64,000 bases of DNA from Entoloma clypeatum (Eukaryota; Basidiomycota; Agaricomycetes; Agaricales; Entolomataceae). The stretch lies in contig OY751494.1 of NCBI GenBank assembly GCA_963565915.1, positions 1,116,001-1,180,000 on the forward strand, read 5' to 3'. Both the position numbers and the translations under genes were made by a program. The notes beneath the pieces were generated by a model. The model worked only from the letters and a program-made list of their open reading frames with translations, was not told the origin of the DNA and did no database searches. Positions 56,401-64,000 of the stretch are shown here, piece after piece (position 1 is the first letter of the stretch; each line of letters opens with the position of its first letter).

Positions 56401-57808
56401 ATCTATCATGAACGGCACCCTCGACATCAGGGTGGCGGTCCGCTAGCTGTCGTGCAATGGATGGGAAATATGAATTCGGATCGGTAGTTTCAACATTGTT
56501 TCGGTTGATAAAGAACTGTGCCCAGAGTATATCTCTGTTCTTGCAATCCCTGGCAAGCGACGCAGTAACGGCAGACTTCCCAGAGCCCGGGTCTCCTGTG
56601 AGCCATAGGAAATTTTGAGAGCCAGGAGAGATAGCATTCAGCCACTCCGTTATGTCTGCCAGTACCTCAGTCCTTGTACCCTCATCACAAGGACTCTTGC
56701 CTTGTTTATCGTAGGTAGGATAAGCAACGACAGTGGGGTTGAGTGCTCCTTCCAAGAAGGCGCGTCGTGCATCGGTTTGCTTCTTGGTTTCCATTTCGTT
56801 GATGATGTATGTCTGTGCACATACAAATATAAATATGAGCGTCATCATGTCGCTTTTTGGAGTCCTCTCTTACCAGCTGTTCTTGCTGCTGTTGCTTGAT
56901 CTTTCGAATCTCGCGTGTAATAACATCTTGGCGAAGCAAAATCGACTTGATCATTGCGAGTATTGTACTCAGGCCTCCTGAAAGATTGATCAGTGTCAGG
57001 TCCTGCAGACACTCATCATGAGAGGCAATTCCGGCTCATCAAGATAGACACGCACTCTGAAGAGTCCCTTCGCATCTGCAATGCGAGCTTTGAACTCATC
57101 GACCTCCTTGCCTATCATCATTCCATTGCGCATTTGCGACCACCGGCCATCATTCTGTATTTTCGAATCAGCAGGGTCTACATAACGCTCTGCTGGCACT
57201 CACGAGTCTCGCCGCGGCCCACAAGCAGATTTCGTCGACTACATCACTGCAAGATCCGGCTGAGCCCAGTGGCCGCATGCGAGAAGGCCAAGCACGTACC
57301 GCATCTTCCTCAGATTTCGCCATACCGCCCAAGTGAAGGCGTCCTTGTGTGTTGATTCGAAAGCTAATTTGACATCGTTGACCCATGATACCACTTCCTT
57401 TGCAAATTCGTAAACACTCGACTTTGCTCTGTTCACTGCCTGGACACATATGAGATGAGCCACGGAAAATAACCACCGGACTTACAACCCCAAGGTTGAG
57501 GAGGCAGGCCAGAGCTTTGACGAGACCACGTGCGGGAAACGGGCTGTCTGGGATGAGCTCAAATAGCTCCTTCCCCTTTTCAAGGCCAGTAGAGATGTTG
57601 TCAAGGACTCGATCGAGGGTCGTTTCGGGTTGTTGAAGGCAATACTCGGAGAGTGATTTGAAGAAGTCATCGTCAAGCTCCCATTTTTCCCAACCTGTCG
57701 CTCCATTATTCTAGATTCGTTGCTAAGTATTTCGTTATGACAAGCTTGGAGCAACGAGATTACCGATTTTCGGGGAGATTTCTTCCAAAAGCCCTTGGGC
57801 GGCGCCAT
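53447..57808 (-). CDS. NACHT-WD40 STAND protein (fungal NLR-like)
   Basis: Fungal NLR-like signal-transducing ATPase. The N-terminus is spread over several small exons from ATG 57808 (MAPPKGFWKKSP, then KSVISLLQACHNEILSNE, YEFAKEVVSWVNDVKLAFES and IKSILLRQDVITREIRKIKQ, a Q-rich coiled coil). This is the helical N-terminal type common in agaric STAND proteins. The long exon (56848-53447) holds the NACHT domain: Walker A FLWLTGDPGSGKSAVTASL near 56600, Walker B VVVTIDALDE near 56290 and a sensor-like VFVSSRTENDI. A winged-helix-like region (LREPLCLDDLAGLLDL) leads to about ten WD40 repeats ending at stop 53447. Two adjacent repeat pairs are almost identical (252-bp period). This class includes HET-E/HET-D and is linked to non-self recognition. 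The ligand here is unknown. Exon joins in the first 1 kb were not all resolved. Confidence 0.85.
54617..55126 (-). repeat. near-identical WD40 repeat pair duplication (252-bp period)
   Basis: Two 252-bp (84-codon) units inside the NLR-like gene start near 54617 and 54869. Each encodes two WD40 blades (LIVWDLQTGSIVGFL-GHSGWVL, then SGSDDGTIR-W-SETLQP). Most differences are single bases, so the units are much more alike than the other blades. Confidence 0.85.
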
Positions 57809-58084
57809 AGGTCCTGCGAGGGTCACTGCCTGACCACCGCTACAGCCTCAGGTTGTGATGGCCATCTGGGCATTGCCGTTGAAAGGCAAAATGGGGAGAG
57901 AAGAAGCGCCGAGCTTCTAAACTCTGCAACCAGCGTTGGTCACTTGAGGACAACTTGAGAACCAGCTGCAGGTGCATACTGTCGAATCCGTCCCCTGGCG
58001 AGTGCATGGTGCATGATGGATTGGTGCAAACTATGGGGATATTGGGTGATCTGCTGTTATGTACAGATTTCAAATTCCATCATC

Positions 58085-59501
58085 ATGGCTCCTCGAAACT
58101 GTGCCCTCTGCGAGAATGCAAGAGCCATGCTCAAGCGACCGAAAACTGGCCAGCAAATATGTCGCGAATGTTTCTTCTACGTCTTTGAGACCGAAGTACA
58201 CAACACCATCACACAGACCCAACTTTTCAAAGCAGGAGATCGCGTCGCAATTGGAGCGTCTGGTGGAAAGGGTAAATCCTCTTGATTTTCCAGATGCCTT
58301 CGCCACCCACTCCAAAGCATGTCATAGATTCAACAGTGCTCGCACATGTCATGAAAACACTGAACGAGCGATATCAGTACGGCTTGGAACTTTTCTTGCT
58401 CTCGATCGACGAAGGGATCACAGGATACAGAGATGACTCGTTGGAGGTACGCGGACGGAAATCTCATATCCAGAATATCCTGCGTTTAGTTACGAAGCAC
58501 CCCAGACAGTGAAGCGGAACCAGGAACAATATGACATGCCACTCAAGATCCTATCCTACGACGAACTCTATGGATGGACGATGGATGCCATCGTCTCTCA
58601 AGTCGGGCGGAAGAACAACTGCACGTTTTGCGGCGTTTTCAGGCGACAGGCATTAGATCGTGGGGCCGCGATGCTGAACGTTGATCATATCGTGACGGGG
58701 CATAACGCAGATGACATCGCGGAGACGGTTCTGATGAACAGTGCGTAGCATCCCCTCATTCGACTTTACAGATCCTTATAATCTTTTCACTCGTCTAGTC
58801 ATGCGAGGAGATATTGCCAGGCTGGGTCGATGTACCAGTATATGCACGCAAGGCGAAGACACGATTAAACGGTCCAAACCCTTTAAATATGCATACGAAA
58901 AGGAGATCGTTATGCAAGTCATGCTCCTTTGCAGTTTCCAGGGTTTTTTTTTTTTTTTTGCTGACGTCCTCTCAGGTATGCTTACTTCAAGAAACTGGAC
59001 TACTTCTCGACAGAGTGCATATACTCTCCAGACGCCTATCGGGGACATGCACGCGTGTTTCTGAAAGAGCTGGAGGCGGCTCGGCCGAGTGCGATCATAG
59101 ATATTATTCATTCCGGGGAAGCATTTGAGGTCAGGGAAGAAGTTAAAGCTACGCAGCGCGCCCAGCGTCAGTCCCTTTCCCAGTAAGCGTGGATTTCGCT
59201 CATGTTGATCTTTTCTGTCATACAGAAACATGTAAACGTTGTGGATACATGTCAAGCAATGATCTATGCAAAGCATGCACATTGCTCGAAGGTCTGGAGC
59301 GGGGCATGGCGAATTCTGGGATAGTATGTGACCCTCCCCATTTGCGTTTCCCGAATCAATTGATCGAATAAAACACTTTATTAGACGGATCGTGGACGAA
59401 AGCAGATGGAAGCGCAAGGCCCTGCCCCGGACAATCTGCGCACCATCCCCCTTTTCAAACTCCCATCAGGAAGTCCTGCGATTGCTATCGAGGCAACTTG
59501 A
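58085..59501 (+). CDS. NCS6: cytoplasmic tRNA 2-thiolation protein NCS6/CTU1
   Basis: Adenylates and thiolates U34 of Lys, Glu and Gln tRNAs in the cytosol, working with NCS2/CTU2 and the URM1 sulfur carrier. Exons 58085-58271, 58328-58446, 58506-58740, 58799-58913, 58976-59166, 59226-59323 and 59385-59501 give 353 residues, close to yeast Ncs6 (359). The N-terminal zinc site is [20 protein letters not shown] with ICREC. The PP-loop [12 protein letters not shown] is completed across intron 58272-58327. [18 protein letters not shown] and [19 protein letters not shown] follow, then [31 protein letters not shown] and a C-terminal zinc site [20 protein letters not shown]. The intron 58914-58975 begins GCAAGT, a GC-AG intron, which is needed to give VMYAYF. 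All expected motifs are present. Confidence 0.96.
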
Positions 59502-59874
59502 TAGATTTACCACCGACACGACAGCCTTTGGAAGATAGATCTCCTTATTTTATTGTCTTGAATGTTTGTACGTCGCTTTTCTTTTGTGAATAGATGATTC
59601 TGACGACCCAATTCGAAAGACTAGATATCTGTAGTAATGGATACGAATCCAGGCTCGAGGACCACGGCTCCTTTACATGTGTCCCTGTCATCGTCAGAAA
59701 TTCTCATGTGCAGCCTTCCTGATGTTTCATTGGACTCGGATCTTCAAAATTTCTAGTGAATGTGCTAACGACGCTCCACGGCTCAAAAAGCTTCTCAGGA
59801 ACATCCCCCGAAATTCATATTACAAGAGTTTCTGGCATCCATTATAGATCATTCATAACTTAACTATTCATAAC
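59502..59874. other. convergent 3' intergenic region
   Basis: About 370 bp between the ends of two convergent genes. It should hold both 3' UTRs and poly(A) sites. No other feature was seen. Confidence 0.5.
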
Positions 59875-62800
59875 TTAACCCACAATCTTGACTACCAATG
59901 TCCCTCCATCCGCAAGTACACTTCCCTTCCCATCCACGAATGCCTCGGGGGTTCTTTCAAACGGTACCGATCTCTCCTTGCGTCCCCCATGGTCCGCCCC
60001 GACCCACGGCCTGACCCCATCCTTCACAGCCGTCCTCAAAACAGCCTCAAGTGTCTCTCTAACACCTTCCCCTTCCCAATCCACATCCTGTCCCAGATTC
60101 ACCCACGCATAGCCAATCTTCACCCCATCCTTCCCCTCCCCTCTTCCACCACTAACACCAAAGCTGAGCGACCTCAGCCCGGCCTTGAAATGGTCGCCCG
60201 CAGTTGGTATCGTGCGACCCGGCATATCCCCAACCAGCGTCGTGAACTGCTTCACGCCGATATCCGCTGCTGTCCGTTTTCCTTTTTCCTTCTTGGAATT
60301 GCCGCTATTGCCGGTGGCACGACCAGACGACTTCAGGAGCCGCTCAGAAGCCTCCCAGACCTCCTTTCCTCCGACCGTATCCAGCACCGCGTCGAATACA
60401 TCCCCGTCTTCGCATAGTCTCTCGATGACTCTCACCACCGCACCCCGCACATCCTCACCGCCCTCGCCATCATCAAAGACAACCTCCTCCCCTCCCCAAG
60501 CCCGTATCCGATCTTCCACCTTCCGCATACGATCTCGTTCTCCACTCTCGGCCGAATCCATCACCTCCCATGCAAGACATGCATAGGGCGCATGAGCACA
60601 GACTCTCCACCCCTGCTTTACCAAAATTTGCACAGCCATCGCACCCGTCCCATCATGTCCTCTCAGCACCAGCGCCCGTCGACGCCTTCCGCTTCCGCCC
60701 CACTGGCGAGGCGGATCCATCGGAATCGACTCCTTCTCCTTCCCTCGTGCCTTTTCGGACTTGTACAGTGGAGGCCCATCAGCGTCGATGCTCCCCAGAT
60801 TCCAGCCTCTTTCAGATGTTCCTGACTCCGAAGGGCTATCTGCGCTAGAGAATGCAAAAGTAAACGTCCGGACGGCACGATAGGCGGGGATGCCGCAAAG
60901 GGGAAGAAGAGAGAGTTCTTCAAGGGAGAGGGGAAGGTTGCTTGGTCGGTGATCGTTGTGATTCCCTGATAAACGACCGTTGGTGTTGTTGCGGGACGAG
61001 GAGGGTCTGGGCCCTGCAATTGCCTTTGCTTTTGATGACCCTGGCGTGGCTGACGCTGGCAAAAAGAGGGGGTTTTCGCTGTGGTCCATTCGGGGATGTG
61101 GAACACGATGCACGCGATGTCGGTCTACGACGACGAACTCTGTGAGGGCACCGCACTGTCGAAAATGGGGGGTGGGGTCGCATCAGTAAGATAGGTGACG
61201 AGAAGCTGATAAGACAGCAGTACATCAAACTCGCCTTTCTCACATCCAACAATCCGACAACCCAATCGCCTCTCCTGCCCCCCTCTTCACTAACTTCCCA
61301 TCCACATTCCAGGATGCGGCCAACAAAACTCCTTCCAGGGATGTATCCCACCCCCGCCGGTGGCGTACCCACATGTGTCGGCGCATTATTCGACCTACTA
61401 GGCGAACAGGGGGCCGACGCGTTTTGTCCCCCTCCCAGGCGGCCTAACGTGGAACGGAAACTGTTGCTGCGCCTTGGCGGGGTGGTTGGAGGTGTACTGA
61501 ATTTGGCCGGTTCCCGAAGTACATTCGATCCGCTTCTGTTATGGGTCCCGCCAGAAACTCCACTTCCAAAAACCAGTTGTCGATCGATCCCATCCACGCC
61601 AACAGCCCATATTTGCACCAACACGCCCCTGCTTAGGACGTTCTTGGGCGGTGGGCGATACGAGGTGAAACTGAGTGGCGAATCTGTGGCCAGGTCGTGG
61701 ATCTTCCTTGCACCGCCATCCTCACTCTGGCTCCTGGCTCGACCCGAAGCAGACGGAGGGCCGGGAGAGGAGGTTGAGCCTCTTCTAAACAGGCTAATAA
61801 GTTTCTTGCTGGGCGTACCAAACGACGATGGAATCCCACTAAGGCCACGGACAACCTCTACGCTAGCCATGGTCGTTTGTGCGACCCCGCTCCGTGTGAG
61901 ATCGACTTTGCCGCCTGTGTCATTCAAGTTGCTGGAAACTGTGCCAAAGATCCCTTTCGGCTGATGCGAAGTCTGGGACAGAGGAACGGGTGTTCGCGGG
62001 AGAACGAGCGAGGTGAAGCCTGCAGTGCCGTGGGATGGGAGGTTGTCTGGGGCAAAAACTGGAAGGGAGGTGGATGTTGGGTCATACGGGTCCGCTGAGG
62101 ATGAGGCGTACTTGGTCTGCTTCTTCTGGGAGTCGGAGGATATCTGGGTGTGAGTGGAGGAGGCACGGGAGGAGGGGCGGTCATCGTGTGAGGACAGTAG
62201 GGATGAAATTTGAGGAGCTGCTGAATGGCCGAGGGAGCGTGACCGCCTGTGATGGAGCTTGGGTTTGGGAGGAGTAGAAGCCGAGGTAAGAGCGAGGTTG
62301 GACGTCGCCTGAGCTTTTGCGACGACTCGCTTTGGTGGGGAGATAAGGACGCTGGGTCGCGGGGAGTCGGTGCTCGCGGGGTCTTGTATCTCGTCTTCTT
62401 CAAGGAGCGCAGACATGCTGGTCATTATGCTCGGGGTGTTTTTAGAAAAGCTTTTAGAGATGGGTGTGTTGGGTTTCTTGCGATATTGGGCATTCAGAGG
62501 TAGTTGAGGCGATAACATATTTGTGTGGCGCCTCCCAGGCGTTTTCGTTGATTTGACGGGGGAAGTTGGCACGAGCCATCTCACGTCCTTTGCCCACTCT
62601 TTATCGGTGTAGCCATTGACTTCTTGCGGTGCCTGATTCTTGGCGGCTGTCCGACGACTGGAGTCGGACTGGGGTGGGCTGGTGATGATAGTTGAATCTG
62701 ACAGCGCTATGGAGAACAGAGAGTGTGCATCAAGGGAAGAGGAAGAAATGGAGGTTGTCGAGGTGTTTGCATGGCTCAATGACGTTTTGGTCGAGAGGAC

Positions 62801-63211
62801 TCTCGGAACAGCATGCGAAGATCCCATGGATGTTCTTGGAGTCGTGTTCGGTGTGTAGAAGACGTCCTCTTCAGAATCCTCGTCCTCGCCCTCGCCCTCG
62901 TCCTCGTCCTCCTCGGTAACAGACAACAGGGTTTCATCCGTAACAATCGTTACATCATGTCTGCGACAGTTCTGATGGGACTTCTGCCAATCAGTAAGAC
63001 ATGGAATCACAGTTCTAGAGCTTACCTGGGCTTCTAGGTGGGCGGTGTCGTGAAGGCCACTCGTCTTTTGGGGTGGTGATGCTCGCCCTTGACCCTCGGT
63101 GGCAATGCGAACCAATTCCTGTTTCGTCGAGAAGTAGACCTTATCCTGGGGAAATGAATACGTTTGTGAGGGTCGTCCCAGTAAGGTCTGCATCACTGTA
63201 GGTTTCACCAT
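59875..63211 (-). CDS. large protein with C-terminal MDR-type (zinc-less alcohol dehydrogenase-like) domain
   Basis: Exons 63211-63026, 62983-61244 and 61155-59875 give 1068 residues. The start is the first ATG (MVKPTVMQTLLGRPSQ). Residues to about 500 are low-complexity and Ser/Pro-rich, with a strongly acidic stretch (DEDEGEGEDEDSEED). The C-terminal half looks like the medium-chain dehydrogenase/reductase fold. It has a GroES-like part (GRSFVGRILECGWEV, GDWVVGLLDCGALTEFVVVD across intron 61156-61243). It also has a nucleotide-binding segment (ALVLRGHDGTGAMAVQILVK) and DVFDAVLDTVGG. Catalytic-zinc cysteines are not evident, so it is closer to quinone oxidoreductase or enoyl-reductase-like members. 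The Gly motif is atypical (GHDGTGA). A regulatory rather than metabolic role is possible. Intron 62984-63025 is only 42 bp. Confidence 0.72.
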
Positions 63212-63350
63212 AAAGGGCAAAGGTGACGATTAGCAGAGATGGAAATATGTACGCTTGATCGCCGTCCGAGACGACGACCAAATCCTTGGCATGATGATGT
63301 CACGCAGAGAGGATGACGTACGCAAGGTCAATTCATCCGCAATTCAACAT

Positions 63351-63432
63351 GACCCCTTAGCTCAGTGGTAGAGTGTGTGATTCCAGAAATGGTACTTCCA
63401 CAAGGCCATCCGTTCAATCCGGGTAGGGGTCA
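63351..63432 (+). tRNA. tRNA-Trp (CCA) with intron
   Basis: Full cloverleaf: acceptor GACCCCT pairs with AGGGGTC, the D arm is GCTCAGTGGTAGAGT, and the T arm is ATCCG-TTCAATC-CGGGT. The anticodon loop reads TTCCAG, giving anticodon CCA. A 10-base intron follows position 37 and contains TGG complementary to the anticodon, as expected for nuclear tRNA introns. Mature length is 72 with discriminator A. One A-C mismatch is present in the anticodon stem next to the loop. A T8 run at 63434-63441 is the Pol III terminator. Confidence 0.92.
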
Positions 63433-63433
63433 C

Positions 63434-63441
63434 TTTTTTTT
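63434..63441 (+). terminator. RNA polymerase III terminator
   Basis: A run of eight T begins two bases after the discriminator base of the tRNA-Trp gene, the usual Pol III stop signal. Confidence 0.85.
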
Positions 63442-63581
63442 AGTTGCTGAGGCCTGTTCTTTTTTTCTTCAAGATTGAACAGAGGGCTTCAAGACGAAGG
63501 GCGAACACTTATTTGAAGATACTCCAAATACACGTGTTATAGAAGTATACTTGAGAGCCAGAAAATCTTGATATTTCAAAC

Positions 63582-64000
63582 TTATGCGAAGGTGAAAAGA
63601 AGAGCGATAGCAGTCAGTGCTGCGCCACTGATAGCACCAGTGCGCGTTGCGCTGTTGCTGCTTCCACTTCCACTTCCACTTCCACTTCCACTTCCACTGC
63701 TGCTGCTGCTGCTGCTGCTACTACTGCCTTTGATCGTGACGGGGCTGACATTGACTCCTCCCTGTTTGCACGCGTCAGTGAACGCTAGATACGGTAATTT
63801 AGTTCGAGAGTGCACAATTTGAAAGTATATTGTCTACTCACTATTCATCAGGCTTTGTGCATACGTGACGTTCAAAGCGCTGCTCTTGGCCCCAACACCA
63901 CAATCAAGGCAGGAAGCAAGTCCTTGGACGATAGTGTTTGAGCAAATACAGTTGAGGTCGGAACAACCCTGGAGATGTCAAGCATGAGATAAGAGAGGCG
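63582..64000 (-). CDS. GPI-anchored cysteine-rich secreted protein, 3' part
   Basis: The C-terminal part of a gene that continues beyond the window. An exon from about 63969 reads CSDLNCICSNTIVQGLASCL, then DCGVGAKSSALNVTYAQSLMN. A donor (gtgagt) near 63841 and an acceptor near 63770 lead to a last exon with GGVNVSPVTIKG. A Ser/Gly run and a hydrophobic C-terminus (TGAISGAALTAIALLFTFA) end at stop 63582. The small-residue site followed by a hydrophobic tail is a GPI-attachment signal. The Cys spacing recalls secreted cell-surface proteins of mushrooms, but no named domain is certain. The signal peptide is outside the window. Confidence 0.65.
63661..63725. repeat. hexanucleotide and trinucleotide repeat coding Ser/Gly run
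   Basis: On the plus strand TTCCAC is repeated about six times and followed by about eight CTG/CTA units. On the coding minus strand this gives a (Gly-Ser)n run after a Ser run, just before the GPI-attachment region. Confidence 0.8.

Overview
The window is nuclear DNA of a filamentous basidiomycete, most likely an Agaricomycete. Nearly every gene is broken by many short GT-AG introns of about 42-100 bp. Gene content fits this: a P450, a basidiomycete-type 7TM protein, a NACHT-WD40 protein, an SSK1 regulator, and LINE, copia and long-TIR transposons. It is an assembly scaffold with one 200-N gap at 46826-47025.

Left part (1-15.5 kb) is accessory. It holds a cytochrome P450 (2124-4482), two tandem members of a modular protein family I do not recognise (5002-8270 and 10331-13462) with a decayed copy between them, and a deaminase-like gene (13927-15335) flanked by short direct repeats. 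A third member of the family lies inverted at 25771-28825. The three proteins share a long C-terminal module, called here the YTHNDA module after a motif in all of them. Each carries a different N-terminus: a proline-rich region with PPPY motifs, three C2H2 zinc fingers, or a pseudokinase. This domain-swapped family is the best candidate for an undescribed system.

The middle (15.9-41.5 kb) is mostly housekeeping: an SH3 adaptor, a Q-rich protein with an SSXT/SS18-like segment (probable SWI/SNF subunit), ribosomal protein uL2, a 7TM protein, an ARS2/SERRATE homologue, the response regulator SSK1 and a KDM3-type JmjC protein.

From 41.5 to 53.4 kb lies a gene-poor transposon region. A P-loop NTPase-like pseudogene is split by a 5'-truncated LINE with a poly(A) tail and a 14-bp target-site duplication, and also holds a MITE-like element. 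Next comes a structure with 473-bp near-identical terminal inverted repeats enclosing a copia element and the gap. After it come a NACHT-WD40 NLR-like gene (53447-57808), the tRNA thiolase gene NCS6/CTU1, a large MDR-type oxidoreductase, a tRNA-Trp gene with an intron, and the 3' end of a GPI-anchored secreted protein.

Exon structures for P1, P2, P3, uL2, the 7TM protein, ARS2, SSK1, NCS6 and the MDR gene were assembled by hand. In each the exon lengths add up to a multiple of three. Start codons for the SH3, SSXT-like, SSK1 and deaminase-like genes are uncertain.
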